Assembly (NCBI GenBank): GCA_021157895.1
Contig: JAGGVQ010000007.1
Location: 1-56,468, forward strand
DNA: 56,468 bases
Source of the DNA: Dehalococcoidia bacterium
GTDB lineage: Bacteria > Chloroflexota > Dehalococcoidia > GIF9 > AB-539-J10
Reading direction: 5' to 3'
The position numbers were made by a program, and so were the translations under genes. Within the stretch, counting starts at the first letter, position 1; each line of letters starts with the position of its first letter. Shown here one piece after another: positions 38,510 to 47,214 of this stretch. The notes beneath the pieces were generated by a model. That model had not been told where the DNA came from and made no database searches. It was given only the letters and a program-made list of their open reading frames with translations.

Positions 38510-38940
38510 TGGCTACTATAAAGCTGGAAATAGTTACTGCGGAGAAGGTTATTTACTCCGACGATGTCAGTGAGGTAGTTGTCTGGGGAATTGAAGGGCA
38601 GATGGGCATTCTTCCCCATCATGCTCCGTTGGCAACGATACTCCGACCGGGAGATTTGCTCATCAAGAAGGATAATGAGGAGGAGTATTTCTTCGCCAGT
38701 GGAGGCTTTCTCGAGGTGACTGCTGATAAAATAATTATACTGGCTGATGCCTGTGAACGTGCTGAGGAGATAGATATCGCTCGTGCAGAAGAAGCCAAAC
38801 GTCGTGCAGAAGCTACCCTTAGGGAACAGCCATCCAGTGTTGATATGGCAGCTACCGAAGCTGCTCTACGCCGATCTTTAGTCAGGTTAAAAGTAGCGGA
38901 AAAAAGGCGCACCAGACGTACTAGCCGTAGCAACACATAA
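38509..38940 (+). CDS. atpC: ATP synthase F1 subunit epsilon
   Basis: LEIVTAEKVIYSDDVSEVVVWGIEGQMGILPHHAPLATIL; GTG start overlapping the atpD stop. Confidence 0.95.
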
Positions 38941-38975
38941 CTTTCCCACGTGAGGGGGGTATGTTGTTTCCGCGC

Positions 38976-39203
38976 TTAGATTATCTCTAACTTTACCTGG
39001 GTTTCTGCTCTGGCAGCTTTGACACGAAGTAAAGTACGCATTGCCTCAGCCACACGACCCTGTTTACCAATGACCCGACCCTTGTCGTCAGGGGCTACCT
39101 CGAGCTTAAGTATCAATCCCCTGTCGTCGGTCTCCTCAGTGAGGCTGACCTTGTCTGGCTCGGCCACAATGGATTTAACGATGTATTCTATGAGTTCCTT
39201 CAT
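38976..39203 (-). CDS. KH-domain RNA-binding protein (KhpA-like)
   Basis: LKLEVAPDDKGRVIGKQGRVAEAMRTLLRVKA (GxxG loop); next to rpsP. Confidence 0.92.
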   Translation of the reverse strand: MKELIEYIVKSIVAEPDKVSLTEETDDRGLILKLEVAPDDKGRVIGKQGRVAEAMRTLLRVKAARAETQVKLEII

Positions 39204-39225
39204 TTCTTCTCCTTGCTGGTTGAAT

Positions 39226-39498
39226 TTAGCTTAAGGCTCTCTTCTTCTGCTCAAATTTCTCCAGGATGCCCAGTTGACCCAGCAGGCTGCGAACAGTGTC
39301 TGTGGCTTGAGCTCCTTGGGTAAGCCAGTTCAGAGCCTTTTCCTCATTGATGTCAACATGGGCGGGATTGGCCAGGGGATCATAGTGACCAATGACCTCA
39401 ATAAACCTGCCATCCCGCGGTGAGCGGCTGTCAGCTACAACTATCCGGTAAGAGGGCTTGTGAATAGCTCCTACTCTGCGCAATCTAATCTTAACCAA
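39226..39498 (-). CDS. rpsP: 30S ribosomal protein S16
   Basis: [45 protein letters not shown]. Confidence 0.97.
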   Translation of the reverse strand: MVKIRLRRVGAIHKPSYRIVVADSRSPRDGRFIEVIGHYDPLANPAHVDINEEKALNWLTQGAQATDTVRSLLGQLGILEKFEQKKRALS

Positions 39499-39539
39499 GG
39501 TGGCATATTATCTCTTAACTGCATGCACTTGTCAATGGC

Positions 39540-39675
39540 TTGTGGTGGTTAACCACAGAGGCGACACTGGGCTACGGATTTTAGCAAGTTCTTTTTCAAT
39601 GTGCTCTATGGGAGCAAGGTAGCCAAGAGATTAGCGCGGACGGTTGGAGTTATTCTCAATAAGCCAGTTTCTATC
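39540..39675 (-). pseudogene. C-terminal remnant of an IS3/IS481-like (rve-type) transposase
   Basis: Minus-strand hand translation DRNWLIENNSNRPR*SLGYLAPIEHIEKELAKIRSPVSPLWLTT resembles the NN-RPHSSLGYLTPxEyI transposase C-terminus, with an in-frame stop at the usual His position. Confidence 0.7.
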
Positions 39676-40833
39676 CTATGGAGTGTCCCTAGGCACCCGC
39701 ACGATCAAAGATGTCCCTCTTCCTGGTGTTGATTTCATTTCAATAGTGCCGTTCGCTAGCAGGGCTCGCTGTTTCATTCCAGCTAAACCAAGCTTCCCCA
39801 TACTAGTAAAGTCTCCTTGCTCAGGCAACTTAAACCCTTTGCCGTTGTCATTAACAGCTAAAACAATCTCATCATCTCCAAATTCTAGTGTAATCCAAGC
39901 ATGTGATGCTTCTGCATGTCTTCTGGTATTAGTTAATGCCTCTTGGGCAATGCGGAATAATAAGAGTTCTATCTCAGTGGGCAATCCTCTTTCACTACCT
40001 ATCATCTTAACCTGGATATCAAGTCCGTATTTTTGGGTTAGGTCTTCCGCCATCCACTCCAGTGTTGCTAATAAGCCGAGTTGGTCTAGTATGGGGGGTC
40101 TTAAGTCCTGAACACAGCGCCGCAAGTCTTCTAATGCCCCAATCGCCTGGCTGTGCAGCTTCTCTAAAGATTGTATAAGGGGCTCGCCAGATAACTTCTC
40201 TTCTTCAGTTGAAGTGAGAAAATCTAGGCCCTGCGTGAGAAGGAGCAGGGATTGAGCAAGCTCGTCATGCAATTCCCGGGCAATGCGCGCTCTTTCCTCC
40301 TCCTGCGCTTTGGTAATCTGCTGGACATAAAGACGAGATCTGTTCTCCATATGTCTCCGTTCAGTCACATCCTGTAAGGTCTCTATGGCTCCTATTATTT
40401 CTCCATCGTTATTCTTAACAGGGCTTGCCATAAAATGAAGCCATCTGCCGTTCTCTCCAAGCTGCGGGAAGAAATCTTCGGCTTCGTAGGCACCATCAAT
40501 CAAGGAAGATTTCTTGCCTTTATCCTGGTAGTATTGTTCTATTTCAGCAATAGAGGTTTTGTCTACTATTAAATCAGCCAGAGTTGGCCTCTTCTCAGTG
40601 TAGAATGCCACCCATTGCCTATCTGTCCCGACCACTTTTTCCCTTTTTGCGCCGGAGAGAGATTCGAGCGCTATATTCCAGTGAACGATTTTGTGCTGCT
40701 CATTGATGGTAAATGTCGGAATTGGGGAGCCATCAATGATTTTGCAGGTTATTTCTGACTCTGCTCCCTTTTGCTCAGTAAGTTTGATTTTTGATTCTGT
40801 CAACCTCTCCCTCCTCTTGGGGGATATCGTCAA
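39676..40833 (-). CDS. PAS-domain sensor histidine kinase (HisKA_3/NarX-DevS type)
   Basis: PAS-like region, H-box EEERARIARELHDELAQSLL, HATPase NDNGKGFKLP...GLAGMKQRALLANGTIEMKSTPGRGT. Probable true start is TTG 40803 with SD gaggagg. Confidence 0.88.
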   Translation of the reverse strand: MTISPKRRERLTESKIKLTEQKGAESEITCKIIDGSPIPTFTINEQHKIVHWNIALESLSGAKREKVVGTDRQWVAFYTEKRPTLADLIVDKTSIAEIEQYYQDKGKKSSLIDGAYEAEDFFPQLGENGRWLHFMASPVKNNDGEIIGAIETLQDVTERRHMENRSRLYVQQITKAQEEERARIARELHDELAQSLLLLTQGLDFLTSTEEEKLSGEPLIQSLEKLHSQAIGALEDLRRCVQDLRPPILDQLGLLATLEWMAEDLTQKYGLDIQVKMIGSERGLPTEIELLLFRIAQEALTNTRRHAEASHAWITLEFGDDEIVLAVNDNGKGFKLPEQGDFTSMGKLGLAGMKQRALLANGTIEMKSTPGRGTSLIVRVPRDTP

Positions 40834-41479
40834 GAGTAATATATCCTTCCCTAAATGCTTTAACTACCATCTCAGTACGGCATCTACAATTCATTTTGGT
40901 AAAGATGTTAGTCAAGTGAGCTTTTACGGTGCGCAAGCTGAGAAACAGATTGGTGGCAATTTCGTTGTTGTTCATCCCTCTAGCCGCTAGCCTCAGAATT
41001 TCAATTTCCTTAGTGGTTAGCTGCACATCAACCTGCTTTCCACCGGTCTCCTTTCCAGTTGCATGTTGCAAAAGCCGGCGGGTTACCGCCGGGTCAAGCA
41101 CAGCCTCACCGGAATAGGTAGCACGGATAGCCCTGGCAATCTCGCTGCTGCGTGCGCTCTTCAGTAAATAGCCACAGGCGCCGGCCTCCAGAAGGCCAAT
41201 AACGTAGTGGATATCGTTATAGGCAGTCAATACCAGTACTGCTGTAGGCGGGCTTGCCTGCTTAATTAATTTTGTAGCCTCAATGCCATTAAGCTTGGGC
41301 ATGACAATATCCATTAAGACTAAATCGGGCTTTAGCTCACTGCCTAACCTGGCCGCCTCCTCACCATCACCAGCCTCTCCGACTACTTCAAAGTCCTTTT
41401 CTCTCTCAAGCAGTTTACGCATGCCTTCCCTTAGCACGGCATGGTCATCGGCAATTAGAATACTTATCTTCGTCTTAAT
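40775..41479 (-). CDS. NarL/LuxR-family response regulator; probable AUU start
   Basis: REC domain plus HTH TTKEIEILRLAARGMNNNEIATNLFLSLRTVKAHLTNIFTKM. In-frame extension IKTKISILIADDHAVLREG upstream of the track start (41437) restores the receiver DD motif; only ATT (41477-41479) suits SD aagga. Confidence 0.8.
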   Translation of the reverse strand: MKTKISILIADDHAVLREGMRKLLEREKDFEVVGEAGDGEEAARLGSELKPDLVLMDIVMPKLNGIEATKLIKQASPPTAVLVLTAYNDIHYVIGLLEAGACGYLLKSARSSEIARAIRATYSGEAVLDPAVTRRLLQHATGKETGGKQVDVQLTTKEIEILRLAARGMNNNEIATNLFLSLRTVKAHLTNIFTKMNCRCRTEMVVKAFREGYITLDDIPQEEGEVDRIKNQTY

Positions 41480-41519
41480 ATGGCCTTCCTTACGTTTGAT
41501 TACTCAGCTAATTCTAAAC

Positions 41520-41532
41520 TATCCGGCGGATA
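41520..41532. repeat. 13-bp palindrome TATCCG-G-CGGATA
   Basis: Perfect 6+1+6 inverted repeat in the divergent intergenic region. Confidence 0.6.
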
Positions 41533-41549
41533 ATATCGACAAGATAGTG

Positions 41550-41607
41550 GACTTTAGGGCGCATGGAATTACGACTTTAGGGCGCATGGAATTACGACTT
41601 TGGGACG
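41550..41607. repeat. Tandem direct repeat: two perfect 23-bp units plus a partial third
   Basis: GACTTTAGGGCGCATGGAATTAC at 41550-41572 and 41573-41595, then GACTTTGGGACG at 41596-41607. Confidence 0.9.
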
Positions 41608-41645
41608 CTGTATGGGGTCGTGTCGGCAAGTACTATATAAGTGAA

Positions 41646-41882
41646 ATGATGAATATGACATTGGTGGTGAAAAAGAGAGAGCCTATCACTAAGGATAGAA
41701 GGCTGAAACGGAAAATGAGAATCCTGACAATACTAGCCAGAGCTGCAGATGATAGCGAGTGCTTAATTTTAACCCGGGAGGAGATGGTGGCACTGGTTAG
41801 GGGGGACATAGGGAGAATAGAGAGTTGGCTGGATAAATTAGACAAACGGCATCCAATTAGGCTATGGCACCAATTAAGCTGA
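41646..41882 (+). CDS. Hypothetical protein, 78 aa
   Basis: In-frame ATG inside the 41283-41882 ORF, after the divergent promoter region: MMNMTLVVKKREPITKDRRLKRKMRILTILARAADDSECLILTREEM... The upstream part of the track ORF is antisense to the response regulator. Confidence 0.4.
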   Translation: MMNMTLVVKKREPITKDRRLKRKMRILTILARAADDSECLILTREEMVALVRGDIGRIESWLDKLDKRHPIRLWHQLS

Positions 41883-41953
41883 GAGAAATGAACGAACAAC
41901 TAGCCGTTAAGTGTCGAGGCCAAGGAAAAATACAAGGAAACAGGAGGTGAAAA

Positions 41954-42322
41954 ATGAAGGTTTTAGTGAAGGAGCCAGAAAGGATTGATGGGAGATCTGT
42001 TCAAACTGGGAGCCTTGTTGCTGCTAGATGGCAAAGTAGCAAAGACTATGCTGTGGGTATTGTAAGTGAGGATCCAGGCAGCCTGTTTAATGAAGAGCAT
42101 CTTAAGAGGGCGACACATGTTGTTCTGCTTAAGAAAGCTTCTGAAGTCACGGCGATAGTCAATAAAGCTAAGAAGGCTTTCTGGGAAAGCGTAGTCCAGG
42201 ACTTTCCGGAGGGAGAATCTAGGCCATATGCGCCATACTCAACCATAGATTTCGATGATGCTTGTAGGAGAGCTCTTCATAACTGGCTAAATCTGCAATA
42301 TTCTCTTTCCCTTAGCAATTAG
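41954..42322 (+). CDS. Hypothetical protein, 122 aa
   Basis: SD acaggaggtgaaaa-ATG; MKVLVKEPERIDGRSVQTGSLVAARWQSSKDYAVGIVSEDPG...; no family recognised. Confidence 0.65.
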   Translation: MKVLVKEPERIDGRSVQTGSLVAARWQSSKDYAVGIVSEDPGSLFNEEHLKRATHVVLLKKASEVTAIVNKAKKAFWESVVQDFPEGESRPYAPYSTIDFDDACRRALHNWLNLQYSLSLSN

Positions 42323-42384
42323 CAGGAAGGCAAGAGTTAATGGAGCAACTAACCATGTGAACGCGCGACGGCAACAGCAAATGA

Positions 42385-42639
<255 letters not shown>

Positions 42640-42664
42640 GAAAGCGGTTGATGCTCTGGCACCA

Positions 42665-42695
42665 CAGAAAGGCGAGGTTATCCCTCGCCTTTCTG
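42665..42695. terminator. Strong hairpin downstream of the c-subunit paralogue
   Basis: CAGAAAGGCGAGG-TTATC-CCTCGCCTTTCTG, 13-bp perfect stem with 5-nt loop; only a weak T-rich tail. Confidence 0.7.
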
Positions 42696-42863
42696 CTAAT
42701 TTTAGAGGGTTTTGCTCTCGGTGCATGGGAACGAGCTCCCACCAATCTCAACTCAATTACTTGAAGCTAAATTAACCATACCGTAAGTGTTCCCCGTGTA
42801 TCTCAGCCTCTGCATGGCGTGATTGTTTGGGTATGCTACGGGGATAGTTTATAATTCGGCGGA

Positions 42864-43565
42864 ATGCAGGTACACCAATTACACCGCTGGGACATGTCAT
42901 ACACTGAGGCGAAACAAGTCCAGTCGAGTTTGGCCCGGAAGGTGATAATGGAGGGAGAGGATATCGCCCCTCATCTCATTGCGGGTGTGGATATCTCTAC
43001 CCATGGGCCCCAGAATATGGCGCAGGCAGCGGTGGTAGTACTCGACTATCCCTCTCTTAAATTAGTTGAGGTGGCAACCAGTCAGGCCATACCTGCTATA
43101 CCTTATATCCCGGGTCTGTTATCCTTTCGTGAATGTCCGTTGATTCTGGCAGCGTGTGAGAAGGTAATGAATATTCCTGATATCATGCTGGTTGATGGAC
43201 AGGGAGTGGCTCATCCCAGGAGGTTTGGCCTGGCGTCTCACCTGGGGCTTTTTTTGGATATTCCCACTGTGGGATGCGCCAAGTCCATCCTTTGTGGCCA
43301 GCATGGGGTTCTGGCTGATGAGGCTAGCGCACATGCCGATTTAATTGATAATGGCGAGCTTATTGGGGCAGCTTTGAGAACCAGGGCGAAGGTGAAACCG
43401 ATATATGTATCTGTGGGGCACAAGATCAGCCTGGCCTCCGCTTTATATTGGGTGATGAAAGTCTGTCGTGGCTATCGTCTTCCTGAACCAACTCGCCTGG
43501 CTCACCTTGCCGCCGGCGGCAATTTACCTGTCCAGCATCGGTATCAGCCGGATATATTTCATTAA
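42864..43565 (+). CDS. nfi: Endonuclease V
   Basis: LIAGVDISTHG, YIPGLLSFRECPLIL, IMLVDGQGVAHPRRFGLASHLGL. Confidence 0.93.
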   Translation: MQVHQLHRWDMSYTEAKQVQSSLARKVIMEGEDIAPHLIAGVDISTHGPQNMAQAAVVVLDYPSLKLVEVATSQAIPAIPYIPGLLSFRECPLILAACEKVMNIPDIMLVDGQGVAHPRRFGLASHLGLFLDIPTVGCAKSILCGQHGVLADEASAHADLIDNGELIGAALRTRAKVKPIYVSVGHKISLASALYWVMKVCRGYRLPEPTRLAHLAAGGNLPVQHRYQPDIFH

Positions 43566-43580
43566 CTGGAGGAGAGCATT

Positions 43581-44682
43581 ATGCAACAGCAACGAGACAT
43601 GTTAAGGGCCTTGCGCCGCAGGATTTCCGATATCATGGTGCATCTTTGACATCCCTGCTAAAGAAAAGGAAATTACCAGGATAGAGCAGGAGTCAGCCAG
43701 TCCTGACTTCTGGCACTCGCCGGCAAAGGCTCAGACTATCATGCGCCACCTGGGGACCATGAAGAACCAGGTTCACACCTGGCGTAGCCTGGAGAGGAAA
43801 GTTGCTGATCTCTATGATGTCGCTGCATTAGCGGTGGAGGAGGGTGACTCTTCCCTTGAGCCAGAAGTAGACCGGGAATTGAGCGAGTTAACTGCACAGT
43901 TTGATGGCCTTGAGAGTCAGCTAATGTTCAGCAGTGACTATGATAGACGCAATGCCATTATTTCTCTTCATTCTGGAGCTGGAGGGATAGAATCGCAGGA
44001 TTGGGCTAGCATGTTGCTCAGGATGTATCTCAGGTGGGCCGAGCGACACCATTACCAGACCGAGATCTTGGATAGCTCTCCCGGGGAAGAGGCTGGCATC
44101 AAAAGTGCTGTCGTCGAGGTCAAGGGAGAATATGCCTATGGCTATCTCAGGGGTGAACGTGGGGTGCATAGATTGGTACGGCTTTCTCCCTTTGATGCTG
44201 ATCATGCACGGCATACATCCTTTGCCCTGGCAGAGGTCATCCCTGAAGCGGAGGGGGTGCTGGATATTGACATAAACCCGGCAGACTTGAAGGTGGAAAC
44301 CTTTCGGTCGAGTGGGCCTGGAGGGCAACATATGCAAAAGACGAGCAGTGCTGTGAGAATAACTCACCTGCCCACGGGGATAGTGGCAACGTGCCAGGAA
44401 GGCCGGTCTCAGTACCAGAATAAGGAAGTTGCCCAGAGAATTCTTTATGCTCGGCTCCTGGACAGGGAAATAAAGATCAGGGAGAAAGAAAGTGATACGC
44501 TCAGGGGCGAGCATGTTGATGCTGCCTGGGGCAACCAGATCAGGAGTTATGTCCTGCACCCATACCAGATGGTGAAGGACCATCGCACGGGATATGAGAC
44601 TGGCAATGCGGAGGCGGTACTGGATGGGAACCTGGATAAACTTATCGATGCCTATCTGCGTTTTGAGGTTGGAGAGAAATGA
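43581..44682 (+). CDS. prfB: Peptide chain release factor 2, expressed through a programmed +1 frameshift
   Basis: ORF1 MQQQRDMLRALRRRISDIMVHL ends at in-frame TGA 43647-43649 within CTTTGAC; the +1 frame continues DIPAKEKEITRIEQESASPDFWHSPAKAQTIMRHLG into the annotated 43741 ORF. GGQ motif RSSGPGGQHMQKTSSAVRITHLPTG. Confidence 0.93.
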
Positions 44683-45911
44683 TTAAGCGCATCATCGCAT
44701 TTTGCTTGAGCCTGCTATTCATGTTTCTTCTTGTTCCTGCCTCAACTCTGGCTGATAGCGGTATCTCCGTAGTAAACAGCAGCGTGGAACTGAATTTTCC
44801 CCATCAAATTACCTTCCATCTTGTATCTGAAAGCGATGCCAACATTACTGGCGCACGCCTTCACTATCAGGTGGACAAGATGAACTATGCCAATGTGACC
44901 AGTGAGGGCTGGGCAAATTTTGTTCCCGCTAAAAGGGTAGATACCACGTGGGAGTGGAACATGGCGTATTCCAGCCTGCCTCCGGGGGCAGCAGTAACAT
45001 ACTGGTGGACAATCGAGGATGCTGATGGAGATTACCTGGAGACCTCGCCTGCGATGGTATGTTTTAACGATACTCGCTATGAGTGGCAGAGCCTGACCGA
45101 GGACAATCTTAGTCTCTTCTGGTATGAAGGAAGCGAATCGTTTGGCCGGGAGTTGATGGCGGCCTGCCACCAGGGGCTGGCGCGGATACACCAGAACACT
45201 GGTGCCTATCCCCATGGCAATATCAAGGTGTATATCTATGACTCTGCTGCTGCTTTACAGGGAGCCATGCTTTACCCCCAGGAGTGGTTGGGGGGTGTAG
45301 CCTTCAGCCAGTTTGGTATTGTCGCCCTTGGTGCTTCCCCGGAAAACCTGGAGTGGGGCAAGAGAACCATAGCTCATGAATTAACACATGTGGTGGTACA
45401 TCAACTTACCTTTAGCCCTTACTGTGATCTGCCCACCTGGCTGGATGAAGGACTGGCCATGTACAGTGAAGGAAGGCTTGATCCTTTCTTGCAGTTGCGA
45501 TTGAATCAAGCTATCTCTAGCGATGAACTTATCTCGGTACGCACGCTATCCAGTCCCTTCCCTGCTGATATTGATATGGCCTATCTTTCCTATGCTGAGA
45601 GCTACAGCGTTGTACAGTATCTCATCAGCAACTATGGTCAGTACGACATGCTCCAGTTCCTCGGTGTGTTGAAACAGGGCAGCACCTGTGACCAGGCCTT
45701 GAGCCGGGTATATGGATTTGATGTCGATGGACTGGATAGTCAGTGGCAGGAGTCACTGTCAACTTCTCCCGTGAAAACGGATGATTCGTATCCTTATCCG
45801 GTCCTGATTGCTACTGTAGCGGCACTGGCTACTGCGCTGGCCCTGGCTGGAGCTTTAGCGCTGGAAGATTGGTCCTGGCGAAGGATGTCCCGGAAACGCG
45901 AGAAAAAATGA
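44679..45911 (+). CDS. Secreted/membrane-anchored gluzincin metalloprotease (peptidase MA-like)
   Basis: Signal peptide, HELTHVVVHQ (HExxH) with downstream WLDEGLAMYSEG, C-terminal TM and basic tail. Confidence 0.8.
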   Translation: MIKRIIAFCLSLLFMFLLVPASTLADSGISVVNSSVELNFPHQITFHLVSESDANITGARLHYQVDKMNYANVTSEGWANFVPAKRVDTTWEWNMAYSSLPPGAAVTYWWTIEDADGDYLETSPAMVCFNDTRYEWQSLTEDNLSLFWYEGSESFGRELMAACHQGLARIHQNTGAYPHGNIKVYIYDSAAALQGAMLYPQEWLGGVAFSQFGIVALGASPENLEWGKRTIAHELTHVVVHQLTFSPYCDLPTWLDEGLAMYSEGRLDPFLQLRLNQAISSDELISVRTLSSPFPADIDMAYLSYAESYSVVQYLISNYGQYDMLQFLGVLKQGSTCDQALSRVYGFDVDGLDSQWQESLSTSPVKTDDSYPYPVLIATVAALATALALAGALALEDWSWRRMSRKREKK

Positions 45912-46600
45912 GAGACAGAAACAGCTTCACGGTACATGATCTCCCCCTTGATGAGCGTCCCCGGGAGAGATTGCTCAAGCTGGGCGGCGAAGCCCTGTCG
46001 GCCCAGGAAATACTGGCTCTGATCCTGGGGAGAGGGGGTAATGGCGAGTCGGTCATGGTCACGGCGCAAAGACTGTTGAGCCATTTTGGTAACCTTCGAA
46101 AGATTGCCGCTGCCCCCATCCAGGAATTGGTTGGAATAAAAGGCATTGGACTGGCAAAGGCCGCGCAGCTCAAGGCTGCCGGAGAGATGGGGAAGCGGTT
46201 AGAAGATGAGGGTCAGGGGATTAATCCAGTAATCAAATCTCCTGAGGCAGCCTTCAATTATGTGAAAGGGAGACTGAAGGGCAAGAAAAAGGAGCATTTT
46301 CTTGTTCTCTGCCTGGACACCAGGAAGAGGCTGATTGCCTGTAACACGATATCGGTTGGCAGCCTTGATACCAGCCTGGCTCATCCCCGGGAGGTGTTCC
46401 GGGATGCCATTTCTGCGAGCTCCGCTTCGGTGATTTTTGTGCACAACCATCCATCGGGAAGCACCGAGCCGTCGCGGGAGGATATTGAATTAACTCACCG
46501 GCTGGTCAAGGCGGGTGAGGTTATCGGAATTGAAGTCGTGGATCATGTTATCGTCTGCGATAGCAGCTACCTGAGTCTCAAATCCAGGCAATTGTTATAG
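45908..46600 (+). CDS. radC: RadC/JAB-domain DNA repair-associated protein
   Basis: GGEALSAQEILALILGRG; FVHNHPSGSTEPSREDIELTHRLVKAGEVIGIEVVDHVIV. ATG overlaps the upstream stop (ATGA). Confidence 0.92.
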   Translation: MRDRNSFTVHDLPLDERPRERLLKLGGEALSAQEILALILGRGGNGESVMVTAQRLLSHFGNLRKIAAAPIQELVGIKGIGLAKAAQLKAAGEMGKRLEDEGQGINPVIKSPEAAFNYVKGRLKGKKKEHFLVLCLDTRKRLIACNTISVGSLDTSLAHPREVFRDAISASSASVIFVHNHPSGSTEPSREDIELTHRLVKAGEVIGIEVVDHVIVCDSSYLSLKSRQLL

Positions 46601-46608
46601 GGGGGGGA

Positions 46609-47211
46609 ATGTATTATATCGAGGAGCATCCCAACAGGCGAATGAAGATAGTAGTCGGGGTTTTGATTGCTGTCTGTGTTTTTCTATCTGTCCTTCTTGC
46701 TGGTTCCTATAACAAGCTGGCATCAGCGGGAGCCATGTTTGCATCTATGCAGGAAGAGCAGGAGTCAATACAGGCGGAGCTGGTGTCAACCCAGGAAGAA
46801 TTGCTCTCGGTGCAGGCTGAATTATCCAGTTTGCAGGATAACTATGACAGCCTGGCCAGCGGTTATATATATCGAAATCCTACCTATGCAGAGATGAAAT
46901 CCTTCATTGCCACGGACCATACCAATTTGAATGAATATAAAGTTGGGCAATATACCTGCATAGATTTTGCCGCTGATGTCAAGCAACATGCCATGGGACA
47001 GAATTTTCGCTGTGCCCTGGTCGAGATTGAATTTCCTGGTGGTGCTCATGCTCTGGTAGCATTTGATACTACTGACCAGGGAAGGATTTACATAGAGCCT
47101 CAGAATGATAAAGAGGCGCAGGTGTTTATTGGTGAGAAATACTGGGAGCAGTGGTCAAGCTACTACTCTTCTTATGATGATACTATAGAGCGGATCCGGG
47201 TTATCTGGTAG
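46609..47211 (+). CDS. Membrane-anchored coiled-coil protein with a possible Cys-His hydrolase-like C-terminal domain
   Basis: N-terminal TM, coiled coil EEQESIQAELVSTQEELLSVQAELSSLQ, then YTCIDFAADVK...GAHALVAFDTTDQGRIYIEP. Confidence 0.55.
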   Translation: MYYIEEHPNRRMKIVVGVLIAVCVFLSVLLAGSYNKLASAGAMFASMQEEQESIQAELVSTQEELLSVQAELSSLQDNYDSLASGYIYRNPTYAEMKSFIATDHTNLNEYKVGQYTCIDFAADVKQHAMGQNFRCALVEIEFPGGAHALVAFDTTDQGRIYIEPQNDKEAQVFIGEKYWEQWSSYYSSYDDTIERIRVIW

Positions 47212-47214
47212 ATA

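Noticed and set aside
43921-44583. 220-aa minus-strand ORF inside prfB
   Set aside because: Antisense to RF2 coding sequence with no independent support.
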